In this document: positions 14,729-23,050 of the stretch, piece by piece
How the letters are laid out: each line of letters begins with the position of its first letter
Position numbering within the stretch: position 1 is the first letter of the stretch
DNA from: Paenibacillus polysaccharolyticus
Lineage (GTDB): Bacteria > Bacillota > Bacilli > Paenibacillales > Paenibacillaceae
Assembly (NCBI RefSeq): GCF_900102085.1
Contig: NZ_FMVM01000003.1
Coordinates: forward strand, 1 to 64,000
DNA length: 64,000 bases
Direction of reading: 5' to 3'
Translations under genes and position numbers: made by a program
The notes under the pieces: model-generated
Told to the model about the DNA's origin: nothing
Databases searched by the model: none
Seen by the model: the letters and a program-made list of their open reading frames with translations, nothing else

Positions 14729-14745
14729 GGGATTCCCTCCTCCAC

Positions 14746-15318
14746 CTAAGTGAGATGTTTAGTACAGTTATAGAGCGAGCAATCCCACCGAGGAGTTCCG
14801 CTATGCAAGTGAGTTACCGATGTGTTTAATAGATTTCCTCTGATATCCATATGAGTAAGAATTCTTTTCATAGTAAGGCTAAGAAATGCTCCATGGCTTA
14901 CAACTAATATGTTCTCACCTGAATGCCGGTTAGCTAAGTCGGCAAGGCACTGCCTTCCCCTTTTTACAATCGATTCATGGGATTCAATCCCCAAATCCAG
15001 CTTGGACCATCCATAACCCCACCGATCTACACGTTCCTGCTCCGTCGTACCTTCAATCTGGCCACAGTCCATCTCGCGTAACCGCTCATCCACACGTACT
15101 TCAATCGAACTCGCTTCGCCAAGGATAGATGCCGTTTCCAATGCTCTCGACAAATCACTTGAATAGATGTAATGCCATTGTTCCGATCGAATTCGGTCAG
15201 CAAGCAAATGTGCCTGTCTTCTCCCCTCTGCATTGAGCGGGATATCGGTATGCCCTTGTGTCCGGTATTCATCATTCCAGTCCGTTGCACCGTGGCGGAT
15301 AACGCCGATCATAGCCAT
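14746..15318 (-). CDS. Histidine phosphatase family protein (phosphoglycerate mutase-like)
   Basis: The 190-residue protein carries the RHG signature (R8-H9-G10) with the phospho-accepting histidine, the SSDLSRALETA segment with the second arginine, the acid in LREMDCGQIEG and the second catalytic His in VVSHGAFL. It belongs to the PhoE/CobC-like branch of broad-specificity phosphatases. The physiological substrate is unknown. The ATG follows AGAGGA at 6 bases. It is the first gene of the minus-strand small-enzyme run and overlies the APH-like gene by a 17-base gap, so the two are probably co-transcribed. Confidence 0.9.
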   Translation of the reverse strand: MAMIGVIRHGATDWNDEYRTQGHTDIPLNAEGRRQAHLLADRIRSEQWHYIYSSDLSRALETASILGEASSIEVRVDERLREMDCGQIEGTTEQERVDRWGYGWSKLDLGIESHESIVKRGRQCLADLANRHSGENILVVSHGAFLSLTMKRILTHMDIRGNLLNTSVTHLHSGTPRWDCSLYNCTKHLT

Positions 15319-15433
15319 ATGTATTCCTCTTTTCTAGATACACTCATGAATCCCTGCATCTTCCATGTAAAACGAAGCTAACACATACATCTAGTATTCG
15401 TCAATGGCTGTCCTTGAGATCTATTGATCTCTT

Positions 15434-15607
15434 TTATGGACTGAGATTTGTTGTTTTATATAATGTGAAAACGAATGTTCCAAATATGCATAGAAGTGAT
15501 ATAGGGTACAGTATCCATTTGTTCACACGATCTTTATATCCGATAACCAAACAAATGATGCCAATCCACATAATGAGAAGTTGCCCCACTACATAAAAAA
15601 AGCGCAA
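15434..15607 (-). CDS. Small two-helix membrane protein (57 aa)
   Basis: A frame opening at TTG 15605-15607, 10 bases after AAGGAG, encodes 57 residues. It has two hydrophobic helices (VVGQLLIMWIGIICLVIGY and ILYPISLLCIFGTFVFTLY) joined by a short charged turn (KDRVNKW). It ends at TAA 15434-15436. An internal ATG at 15569-15571 would give 45 residues but has no SD. The SD and start lie inside the hairpin that follows the upstream gene, so initiation could be structure-controlled. No family was recognised. Confidence 0.4.
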   Translation of the reverse strand: MRFFYVVGQLLIMWIGIICLVIGYKDRVNKWILYPISLLCIFGTFVFTLYKTTNLSP

Positions 15608-15632
15608 GAAAAATTATCTCCTTGCGTTCGTC
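15596..15632 (-). terminator. Hairpin with T-tract after the exported small protein gene, overlapping the next start
   Basis: On the minus strand CGCAAG, a loop containing GAGATAATTTTT, and CTTGCG are followed by CTTTTTTT. It follows the stop at 15647 by about 15 bases and looks like a Rho-independent terminator. The same bases also supply the SD and TTG of the 57-residue membrane ORF. Confidence 0.6.
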
Positions 15633-15646
15633 AATATGACATTGTT

Positions 15647-15976
15647 TTATTCCCAGTCCCTTATTTTCACATAGGTTGCATCATAGTCTATAATCACTTC
15701 AGTTTTATCTGTAACTTCTTGCGCATCATAAATTACATCTTTTCCATGTAAATCAACTGGATTTGAGTCCGCTTTTACGAATACACCGCAATCCTTTATG
15801 TAAATCTCATCTGGATGTTGAGAATCATATTGTAAGTTGGCTGGAAGAGAATCTGTAGAGACTTCGTGCGAGTCTATAGTGTTACTCTCAGAAGCTTGAA
15901 TCATAGATGTTCCTGTAATTACTGTAGTCCCAATTACTACTGCAATCAAAATCGAAGTGAAATTAATTTTCCTCAT
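15647..15976 (-). CDS. Small exported hypothetical protein
   Basis: The 109-residue product has a signal peptide (MRKINFTSILIAVVIGTTVI, likely cleavage after IQASES). An acidic beta-strand-rich tail follows, with repeated Asp/Val motifs (IYIKDCGVFVKADSNPVD, then EVIIDYDATYVKIRDW). It carries one Cys in the mature part. No family was recognised. The ATG 15974-15976 lies 7 bases after AAGGAG; a second ATG 3 bases upstream is too close. It is probably secreted or loosely attached to the wall. Confidence 0.6.
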   Translation of the reverse strand: MRKINFTSILIAVVIGTTVITGTSMIQASESNTIDSHEVSTDSLPANLQYDSQHPDEIYIKDCGVFVKADSNPVDLHGKDVIYDAQEVTDKTEVIIDYDATYVKIRDWE

Positions 15977-16137
15977 CATATTACTCCTTATGCTTAAAGA
16001 ATTATCCATCTGTGACCACCGTATGATATGTAGTATTATATGAAACATAATTGATTATTTCAATAAAATTCCAATATACTCAAAATTAATATCACACAAG
16101 ATTGAATAGAGGATTGTAGGAACATTTAACCGCATAT

Positions 16138-16163
16138 AAAAAGAAACCCCCTTTCGGGGGTCA
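16138..16163 (-). terminator. Terminator of the small Cys-rich protein gene
   Basis: On the minus strand ACCCCC, GAAA loop and GGGGGT are followed by TTCTTTTTA. It lies 41 bases after the stop codon at 16204. Confidence 0.8.
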
Positions 16164-16203
16164 ATTGTTGATACAGTGCTATTTTCATCTCCACTTTCTT
16201 TCA

Positions 16204-16413
16204 CTATGCGTACATCATGTCCATGAATCCGCGTGTTACATCCACGCCTTCCGCTTGTTCCGGCTGATCTGTCTCTGCATGTGCAGCCATGCAAGCTTTC
16301 ACGGCTTCTTCCGTAGTACAACGATTAGCGTCGTCACATGTGTAGCATAAGTGAAGCATGTATCTTGTTAATTCATCCGCCTGCGTGAATTGAGTTTGAC
16401 CGTTGGTTCTCAT
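16204..16413 (-). CDS. Small Cys-containing hypothetical protein
   Basis: A 69-residue protein starts MRTNGQTQFTQADELTRYM and has a cluster of cysteines in LCYTCDDANRC and ACMAAH, then an acidic stretch and GFMDMMY. The Cys spacing suggests a disulphide or metal-binding micro-domain. It has no signal peptide. ATG 16411-16413 lies 8 bases after AAGGAG and is flanked by a downstream terminator, which supports expression. No function assigned. Confidence 0.6.
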   Translation of the reverse strand: MRTNGQTQFTQADELTRYMLHLCYTCDDANRCTTEEAVKACMAAHAETDQPEQAEGVDVTRGFMDMMYA

Positions 16414-16511
16414 CTTCATCACTCCTTTTCTTCTTGAGTTAAATATAACATCATCTTCATGATTTATTTGTGATTAATTTCACAATGTATCAAAAAAATA
16501 AAATAAAAATA

Positions 16512-16552
16512 AAGGGAAAACCTCATTCGAGATCTCCCCCTTACACTTTCCC
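16512..16552 (-). terminator. Terminator of the YCF48-like lipoprotein gene
   Basis: On the minus strand GGGGGAGATCTC, GAAT loop and GAGGTTTTCCC form an imperfect hairpin followed by TTTATTTTTATTTT. It lies 17 bases after the stop at 16569. Confidence 0.6.
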
Positions 16553-16568
16553 AAGCAGCAATATTAGA

Positions 16569-17846
16569 TTAAAGTACTTTCCAATGTTCTCCGCCATCAA
16601 CAGTTTGCAGTAGTAGCGAACGTTTGGCATCAGTATTCTCCACCAAGATCCAGCCAAGCTTCGGCGATACCATCTGCATTTTCACAATCTCAGGGTAGTC
16701 TTTGAAAATCTTTTCTAACACACTGCTCGTAGGGTAGGCTGTCCATGTTTTGCCTGTATCCTTCGAATAATACATAATGCCCTTCTGCATCGCCCAACCT
16801 TCCGATGGACTCAGAAATACAGGTGCCAGATTGCGGTTAATTCCTGTTTGCTTATCCAGATTAAATGAATACGGCTTCCAACTTACGCCACCATCAGCTG
16901 TGAAGAAACCGCTGAACGTTATGCTCTCTCCGCTGGCACATGACATGGACATCCAGGCCGACTTCGCTTCACGTCCAAAAAATTGAGGTGCACTGATCGT
17001 GAAATTACCGCAGGCTTTGAATTTATCCCGGTCAAAAAAGGAAGAACCCGTTCGCCACTGTTCGCCACCATCTGATGTCACGTACAGCTTCGGTGTACCG
17101 AACTCTATGGCACTCAGGAATCCATGCTTGGAGTCCGAAAACGTCATGCCCGTGGTGTAGCCACGTCTTGAAATTTCACCCGTTTGGGATTTATCCTTGT
17201 CATCACTGGAAGTCATTCGCTCCCAAGTTGTACCTCCATCCTGAGTACGATACAGGTTTTTGTCCTGTTTACCAATTCCCGTATCGAGCGTCGTCAGAAC
17301 CCAGCCTTTCTCGGGAGAGACAAAGGATATCGCTGTTACCTTATCCGTCTTCGACAAGGAAGACAAACTCCAGCTCACGCCTCCATTATTGGTACGTAGC
17401 ACAATCGTATCTGTGCCTCCCATCCCCTCTCGAACAATCCAGCCATGCATACGATCTACAAAATAAATACTTTCTCCATATTTCGGATTAGCCGGGAATT
17501 GCACATTCTCTGAGGGCGAAATGTTGGTCCACGTTTTTCCCTGATCCTGAGTGTAATAGAGCCGGAGCGCATTACGCGTAACTCCCCAGGCCAAGCCCCC
17601 GTTATCATTAATGAGTTGAAAATCAGTCAAACGTGTCTGAATCTGATATTTGGCCATCTCCGCTGCTTCGGTGTTATTGTTTGCCGGGGGTACAACAGTA
17701 AGAGTCTGACCAACGTTACCGCTGTCATCCTGTTCCTGAGGTTCTGCAACTGGCGGCTGTTCCGTTTTGGTACAAGCAACCAGTAACATCATGATACCTA
17801 TAGACAGCATTGCTGTCTGCGCGATTTTTTTCCATTGCAAGCGCAA
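16569..17846 (-). CDS. Lipoprotein with YCF48/BNR-type beta-propeller repeats
   Basis: The 425-residue protein has a lipoprotein signal (hydrophobic helix then LLVAC, lipidated Cys). A spacer rich in Pro/Gln/Asn precedes repeats of the T-x-D-G-G-x-x-W type: YTQDQGKTW, RTNNGGVSW, RTQDGGTTW, VTSDGGEQW, FTADGGVSW, YSKDTGKTW and QTVDGGEHW. These are Asp-box/YCF48 repeats forming a six- or seven-bladed propeller, usually for glycan binding, hydrolysis or complex assembly outside the cell. The catalytic role is unknown. The start is TTG 17844-17846, 7 bases after GAGGTGG; an upstream ATG (17885) would place the SD inside the gene. Confidence 0.8.
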   Translation of the reverse strand: MRLQWKKIAQTAMLSIGIMMLLVACTKTEQPPVAEPQEQDDSGNVGQTLTVVPPANNNTEAAEMAKYQIQTRLTDFQLINDNGGLAWGVTRNALRLYYTQDQGKTWTNISPSENVQFPANPKYGESIYFVDRMHGWIVREGMGGTDTIVLRTNNGGVSWSLSSLSKTDKVTAISFVSPEKGWVLTTLDTGIGKQDKNLYRTQDGGTTWERMTSSDDKDKSQTGEISRRGYTTGMTFSDSKHGFLSAIEFGTPKLYVTSDGGEQWRTGSSFFDRDKFKACGNFTISAPQFFGREAKSAWMSMSCASGESITFSGFFTADGGVSWKPYSFNLDKQTGINRNLAPVFLSPSEGWAMQKGIMYYSKDTGKTWTAYPTSSVLEKIFKDYPEIVKMQMVSPKLGWILVENTDAKRSLLLQTVDGGEHWKVL

Positions 17847-18193
17847 GTGGGTTCCACCTCTCTCATTCATCAGACAGACGCGCATGTCTCTGTGACGAAG
17901 TTATATTTACGATTCATCAGAATCCACTGCTCCTATTCTACCACAAACTTCGACCTAAAGGCTCACACCGCCGGGGAACCTGCCGAATGTTGAATATTTT
18001 TGCCGATCATTGTCCTTGAATACCAATATGTAGACCTTTTTTGAATCATTTGAAGTCTATTTATCCACCTTTTTATCGGATTTTCCCTGGTAATTAGTGC
18101 ATGTTGTGAAAAAAGTTATAGACAAAACTCGCTTTATCTCCACATATCCCTTAATATGGATGGTAGTATACCCAAAAAGGAGAGGATAAGATT
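17847..18193. other. Intergenic region with divergent upstream sequences of the lipoprotein and ldh
   Basis: No gene was found. It carries both promoters. Near 18104-18120 the sequence TTGTGAAAAAAGTTATA matches only the left half of the redox-sensor Rex operator pattern, so Rex control of ldh is plausible but not supported by a full site. Confidence 0.4.
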
Positions 18194-19123
18194 ATGACAA
18201 CAAGTTCAGCATTGAAGCCCAGTCGTGTCGTTATTATCGGCATGGGTGCGGTAGGAACAACAACGGGATACACGCTTATGCTCAGACAGCGTTCGTCCGA
18301 GTTGGTATTTGTGGATGTGAATCATGACAAGGCAACCGGCGAAATGCTGGATATGAACCACGGTTTACCATTTACCGGGGGCGTTAAAGTGTGGGCAGGT
18401 GACTATTCCGACTGCAAAGATGCCGATATCATCATCATTACTGCGGGTGCTTCACAAAAGCCGGGCGAGACTAGAATTGATCTGCTGAAGAAAAATGCAA
18501 GCATTTTCAAAGACATCATTGATCGAATTACCGAAGTCAACTCGCACGGTATTTTGTTGATTGCTACAAACCCTGTTGATATCTTATCCTATACTTCCTG
18601 GAAACAAAGCGGCTGGCCGGCTTCCCGGGTCATTGGCTCAGGTACATTGCTGGACAGCGCACGATTCCGTTATCTGATCGGTAAAAATAAAGGCATCGAC
18701 CCCCGCAGCATTCACGCTCACATCATCGGTGAACATGGGGATTCCGAGGTGCCTGTATGGAGTCTGGCAAACGTTGCGGGAACAGACCTTGAACTGGACG
18801 AAGAAACCCAACAAGAGATTTTCAATAGCACCAAAAATGCAGCTTACGAGATCATTAATGCCAAAGGAGCCACTTCCTATGCCATCGCTTTGGCACTCGA
18901 TCGTATTGTGGCTGCCATTCTGGGTAACGAAGGCTCCGTTCTGAATGTTTCCACATTGCTTGAAGATTATAACGGCGTTTCTGATGTATATCTGGGTGTT
19001 CCTTGTGTCGTAGATCGCCATGGCGTGCGTGAAATTCTGCCGCTTCCGTTGAATGAAACCGAGAAATTGGCCTTTCAGGCATCTGCAAGCAAATTAAAAG
19101 AACAGATTGCCGGACTGGAATAA
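18194..19123 (+). CDS. ldh: L-lactate dehydrogenase
   Basis: The 309-residue NAD-dependent enzyme has the Rossmann motif GMGAVG (16-21), a fingerprint Asp after beta-2 (VFVDVN, NAD preference), the substrate loop SQKPGETRIDLL with Gln and Arg, and the catalytic pair including H181 in IGEHGDSE. It interconverts pyruvate and L-lactate in fermentation. The SQKPGE loop favours lactate over malate, but similar proteins can be malate dehydrogenases, so specificity is inferred. Start ATG follows AGGAGAGG at good spacing. It is a single-gene unit with its own terminator. Confidence 0.9.
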   Translation: MTTSSALKPSRVVIIGMGAVGTTTGYTLMLRQRSSELVFVDVNHDKATGEMLDMNHGLPFTGGVKVWAGDYSDCKDADIIIITAGASQKPGETRIDLLKKNASIFKDIIDRITEVNSHGILLIATNPVDILSYTSWKQSGWPASRVIGSGTLLDSARFRYLIGKNKGIDPRSIHAHIIGEHGDSEVPVWSLANVAGTDLELDEETQQEIFNSTKNAAYEIINAKGATSYAIALALDRIVAAILGNEGSVLNVSTLLEDYNGVSDVYLGVPCVVDRHGVREILPLPLNETEKLAFQASASKLKEQIAGLE

Positions 19124-19141
19124 CATATACACTTATCCATT

Positions 19142-19190
19142 AAAAAAAGACCATTCAACAACTCTGCATAGAGTTCCGGATGGTCTTTTG
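19142..19190 (+). terminator. Terminator of ldh
   Basis: AAAAGACCATTC and GATGGTCTTTTG flank an inner hairpin AACTCTGCATAGAGTT, and the right arm ends in TTTT. It follows the ldh stop by 20 bases. Confidence 0.75.
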
Positions 19191-19292
19191 ATATGACGTG
19201 ACAGGACGTTCCACTTCCTTACAAGAATATCGTTTAATCTCAGCTCATTCATGATTATCATTAATTATTTCAGTCTTTACCTTTTTATTATT

Positions 19293-19315
19293 TTAGGTTT
19301 ACATAATAATAATGA
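19293..19315. repeat. Dispersed 23-bp AT-rich repeat, copy 1
   Basis: TTAGGTTTACATAATAATAA followed by TGA matches 22 of 23 bases at 35627-35649. The TTTACATAAT core resembles one arm of the B. subtilis dif site. It lies just after the stop end of chrA and may be a recombinase or regulator site. Confidence 0.35.
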
Positions 19316-19328
19316 CGGAAACTAAAAT

Positions 19329-20552
19329 TCAAATTTGATTGACAATCATACCTCCAACGATACCTAACAGAACAATGATCCATGGTGGGCATTTCCAGAA
19401 GTTCAGCAGTACAAACAAAATACATACCACCGCAAAATCAGCAGGCGACAATACAGCTGTTGTCCATAGCGGCTGGTAGAGTGCGGCTAACAGAAGACCT
19501 ACTACTCCTGCATTGATTCCAGCTAACGCTCCTTGCATATGCGAATTACCGCGAAGCACATTCCAGAAGGGCAACGCACCGATAATGAGCAAAAATGCAG
19601 GTAAAAATATAGCGATTGTAGCAATAAACGCTCCTGCTCCGCCCATCGAAACTGCCCCAAGATACGCGGCAAATGTAAATAAGGGGCCAGGGACCGCTTG
19701 TGTTGCCCCATATCCAGCTAGAAAGTCATCTTTGCTCACTACACCGTGAGGTACGAGTTCTTGCTCAAGCAATGGCAATACGACATGTCCCCCGCCAAAT
19801 ACCATTGAACCTGCTCGGTACATCGAATCGAAAAGAGCGATCCACTCCATATTTATGGCCTGCCGCAGGATCGGCAACAGGATAAGCAGACCTGCAAAAG
19901 TGATTAAACACAGCACAGCCAAGCTACGGCGGATGGGCACATTCATTTTGATAACTGGAGTGACCGGAACATTGCGGTACATCCACCAGCCAATGAAACC
20001 TGAGAACAGGATTAGTATGACCTGACTATATGGAACTGTCCATAGTAAAGCCGCTGTGGCCACTAACACAGCAATGGTAATCCTCACTTTGTCCGGGGCA
20101 AGCTTCTGGGCCATACCAAGAATGGCATGAGCAACAATTACCACTGCTACGATTTTCAAACCGCTGATCCAACCCGCATGACCCACATCGTAACCTTTTA
20201 AAATAAACGCAAACGCCACTAATATGAGCACGGACGGAAGAGTGAATCCAATCCAAGCCATCAATCCACCAAGCAGACCTGCACGCATGACACCGATCCC
20301 AATCCCCACCTGACTACTCGCTGGTCCAGGGAGAAATTGACACAACGCCACTAGATCAGCATAACTCTGCTCGTCCATCCATTTTCGTTTGCGTATATAC
20401 GCGTTATGAAAATAGCCTAAATGCGCTGTCGGACCTCCAAAGGATGTCAGTCCCAGCTTAGCAGCAACGATAAGCACTTCCCACAGCGCCCGCCATCGGT
20501 TTGGTGTAACAGCCTGATCTTGATCATCCGAAGCAGGATTTCCCGTCTTCAT
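19329..20552 (-). CDS. chrA: Chromate transporter ChrA (CHR family, long chain)
   Basis: The 407-residue membrane protein has two homologous halves with the CHR signatures: LTSFGGPTAHLGYFHNAYI and LCQFLPGPASSQ in the N-half, and SMVFGGGHVVLPLLEQELV plus YGATQAVPGPLFTFAAYLG in the C-half. Ten to twelve transmembrane segments are apparent. ChrA exports chromate and confers resistance; many homologues transport sulfate-like anions, so substrate is inferred. ATG 20550-20552 follows AGGAGAG at a rather long spacing. No regulator gene is adjacent; the neighbours are a tyrosine recombinase and ldh. Confidence 0.9.
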   Translation of the reverse strand: MKTGNPASDDQDQAVTPNRWRALWEVLIVAAKLGLTSFGGPTAHLGYFHNAYIRKRKWMDEQSYADLVALCQFLPGPASSQVGIGIGVMRAGLLGGLMAWIGFTLPSVLILVAFAFILKGYDVGHAGWISGLKIVAVVIVAHAILGMAQKLAPDKVRITIAVLVATAALLWTVPYSQVILILFSGFIGWWMYRNVPVTPVIKMNVPIRRSLAVLCLITFAGLLILLPILRQAINMEWIALFDSMYRAGSMVFGGGHVVLPLLEQELVPHGVVSKDDFLAGYGATQAVPGPLFTFAAYLGAVSMGGAGAFIATIAIFLPAFLLIIGALPFWNVLRGNSHMQGALAGINAGVVGLLLAALYQPLWTTAVLSPADFAVVCILFVLLNFWKCPPWIIVLLGIVGGMIVNQI

Positions 20553-20634
20553 GCTCGCCCATCTCTCCTAGCATGTCATGTGTTGTTGTCCAGATTTTTT
20601 TGGATTCTCTCCAACTTATATCGTTCGTTTTGTT

Positions 20635-21570
20635 CTAATTCATCACTTCGTTAACCGGAAGTTTAACATCCAGCAAAGCCATCGCCTCTTCTTTTTCCCG
20701 GCTGGTAACATGGGTGTACACCGTTGTCGTTTGAATGGAGGCATGTCCGAGCAGTTCCTGTACCGTGCGCAGATCAGCTCCGCGCCGCAACATCATAGTG
20801 GCGAACGAGTGACGCAGCTTGTGGCTGGAATAGCTTTGGCGCTGATGAACAGGAGCTTCCTGCTGGAAGCGTTCGAAGGTTTCTGTAGAGATGAGTTGAA
20901 TGCTACGAATGGACAGACGCTTGCCTTTTTGCGATACAAACAGGGCCTCTTCCTTCTCGCCCCGCCACGGATTCAACCGTTCTTCAAGAGCCTGAGATAA
21001 CACTTCTGCAACCGTTTCAGGAACCGGGATTGTTCTCCATTTTCTCCCCTTTCCGAACACATCGAGTGTGCGTCGCTCGGGGTTGTAGTCTTTACAATTA
21101 AGGGCATGCACTTCTCCCACCCGAAGTCCCATATAACCCATTAGCAGGAACAATGCCAGGTTGCGGGTGCGATATTTCCCTTCGACGGATGCCAAAAAGC
21201 GTGTCAAACCTCCTTCGTCCAGGAAGACTGGAGCACGATTTTTCTCGGTTTTGGACTTTTTGATGCCAGAAGCCGGATTGCTCGCCAGCACTTCGAGTTC
21301 AATGAGTGACTTGTAGAAGCAGTTGACTGCCGCGTGTTTACGGTTCCGGGTAGCATCACTCACGCCACGCTCCCGTGCACGGGACAGAAAAGCAAGCACA
21401 TGCAACTTCTTCACTTGCTCCAGCGATTTTCCTTGGATAGAAGTAAGGAATTCCGTTACGTCCCCCGTGTAAGATTTGACCGTATATCCGGTGTACCCGG
21501 CATCCTTCATCCAGATATGAAAGGCCTGCAACTCATCCCCATATTGCTCCTGAACCTCTTCATTGATCAC
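20635..21570 (-). CDS. Tyrosine recombinase (XerC/XerD type)
   Basis: The 311-residue protein has a SAM-like N-terminal domain (about 10-100) and a catalytic domain with every expected residue: R150 ([10 protein letters not shown]), K174, H250 and R253 ([11 protein letters not shown]), H276 (LLGHASIQ) and Y285 (TTTVYTHV). It cleaves and rejoins DNA through the Tyr, as XerC/D do at dif, or mediates integration of mobile DNA. It is not next to topA/codY as XerC usually is, so it may be a paralogue. A second recombinase, XerS-like, lies at 49818. The start is GTG 21568-21570 after GGAGGTG, spaced loosely. No integrated element borders were found nearby. Confidence 0.85.
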   Translation of the reverse strand: MINEEVQEQYGDELQAFHIWMKDAGYTGYTVKSYTGDVTEFLTSIQGKSLEQVKKLHVLAFLSRARERGVSDATRNRKHAAVNCFYKSLIELEVLASNPASGIKKSKTEKNRAPVFLDEGGLTRFLASVEGKYRTRNLALFLLMGYMGLRVGEVHALNCKDYNPERRTLDVFGKGRKWRTIPVPETVAEVLSQALEERLNPWRGEKEEALFVSQKGKRLSIRSIQLISTETFERFQQEAPVHQRQSYSSHKLRHSFATMMLRRGADLRTVQELLGHASIQTTTVYTHVTSREKEEAMALLDVKLPVNEVMN

Positions 21571-21686
21571 CTGCTCTTGTCACCTCCACTGACTTCAAAT
21601 GTACTGATTGACCTGCTATACTGACTGACGTGAATGCAATGTATTTCTATTTCAAAATCGGTTTACTATTTGCAGAACACAGACGC

Positions 21687-22775
21687 CTAACTTAGTGGAA
21701 AATCAACCTCTTCGACGATCACAACATCAGCCATCAGCAAAATCGTTTCCGGTTTGCCCTCACGACGTGTGAGCACAAACGATGGGATCGGATTTTCATG
21801 AAGCTCATTGACCGATTCCGCCACCTGAACATACAGATCCAGAAGAAGTGTCTCTCCTTCGCCTGGAATATCAATAACTGGCCAATCTTTATGAATGCAA
21901 TCCGCCCAAAAAGCAAGTTCATTCGCTGGAACAATGCTTAGCTGCTGCACTTTGGGATCAATCGGATATATTGCTTGCCGCTCAGGTTCATCCCCAAGCT
22001 TGTCCCATGGTAATGCATAATCACCTTGCTCGCTTGGTGGGGAATACAGGGAGTAACACCACGGAGTCATGTCCCATACAACCAGCATCAGTCCCTCTTC
22101 AAGCAATACATCCAGTCGGCCTTCCGTGAAATGTTCAATTAAATTATGATTACCTGGCCCGAGTAGTTCTTCTACTCGCTTCGCGAGACGACCCAGATCC
22201 GCCAGGATGAATCCTCTTCGGCCATAGGAGTCGAACACATGATGATTCCGAGTCCATGTTGCAGAAGGTGAATCGAGTATAGAGGCTTCTGCCGGGAAAA
22301 GTGTGATATGTACGGTATTCACTTGTGCGTATTTCACCATCGCTAGCTGTTCCGGTTCTAACGGACCTTCTGCGATTCGGGGTGTTTTGCGGTGTAAAGC
22401 CACGCGAACCTCATATTCACCCTCTTTATAAGGTGCGAGATCAAGTTCAATCGGATAACTTATACCTTGAATCGAAGCTATTGAAATCTTGCTGTTCTCG
22501 GTTAGACGAACCGCGTATTGTACGTAGGATATTTCGGCTCCATACAGAACATTAGCATCCTCACGGTGCACAGGTGTCTGCAATAGCTGGGCGATCACGG
22601 AAACTTTGCGACCATCCTCCAGATGTCGTTGTGGATCGATGTCCAACTGCAGATTATCTGTTTCATCCTCTTGTGATATGATCAGCTTCGCCTCAGCGAG
22701 AACGGTTGAATCCGCAAGTGCAAACCCAAAATGCGACGAGTGTTCATTAAAATTGTTATGTAATGGTTCTTTCAT
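21687..22775 (-). CDS. Hypothetical protein, 362 aa, unrecognised
   Basis: A long well-spaced frame with a strong SD (GAGAGGGG) and typical codon use, hence a real gene. The sequence is acidic with many beta-strand-like segments and no signal peptide or transmembrane helix. Recognisable features are few: an early SSHFGFALAD, a central RNHHVFDSYGRRGFILADLG, then MLVVWDMTPWCYSLYSPPSE and a C-terminal ETILLMADVVIVEEVD. It sits between a recombinase and an amino acid permease, on the same strand as both. No function is proposed. Confidence 0.6.
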   Translation of the reverse strand: MKEPLHNNFNEHSSHFGFALADSTVLAEAKLIISQEDETDNLQLDIDPQRHLEDGRKVSVIAQLLQTPVHREDANVLYGAEISYVQYAVRLTENSKISIASIQGISYPIELDLAPYKEGEYEVRVALHRKTPRIAEGPLEPEQLAMVKYAQVNTVHITLFPAEASILDSPSATWTRNHHVFDSYGRRGFILADLGRLAKRVEELLGPGNHNLIEHFTEGRLDVLLEEGLMLVVWDMTPWCYSLYSPPSEQGDYALPWDKLGDEPERQAIYPIDPKVQQLSIVPANELAFWADCIHKDWPVIDIPGEGETLLLDLYVQVAESVNELHENPIPSFVLTRREGKPETILLMADVVIVEEVDFPLS

Positions 22776-22983
22776 ACGTTAACCCCTCTCTTCGGTTCTG
22801 GTTGCAGATCACACCCCCAAATATATTTCATATTTGATTCATCCGCAACCCCGACCTGCTGATACACTCAGCAGGTTTCCTTTATCCTTTACCCAGGTGA
22901 GTGACAAATTTAACGCAGCAAACTTCTTTTAATCGTTAGTTTTAAACATCTCTTTTTAACCAACGACTCCTATATTGTTGCAC

Positions 22984-23028
22984 AAAAAAATCCCTGCTCC
23001 TTCGCTTGGCGATTGGGGAGCAGGGAAA
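22984..23028 (-). terminator. Terminator of the amino acid permease gene
   Basis: On the minus strand CCCTGCTCCCCAATCGCC pairs with GGAGCAGGG across GAAGC-type loop bases and is followed by ATTTTTTTG. It is a strong Rho-independent signal 23 bases after the stop. Confidence 0.85.
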
Positions 23029-23050
23029 GATTCAAAGCTTATTTTTCAAT

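Noticed and set aside
17075..17491. 138-codon plus-strand frame opposite the YCF48-like lipoprotein
   Set aside because: It mirrors the Asp-box gene on the other strand and carries no domain pattern or SD.
18104..18120. Possible Rex operator upstream of ldh
   Set aside because: Only the left half fits TTGTGA; the right half does not resemble TCACAA, so it was not listed as a site.
20635..21570. Tyrosine recombinase as integrase of a genomic island
   Set aside because: The neighbours are ordinary chromosomal genes and no att-like direct repeats or tRNA gene were found next to it.
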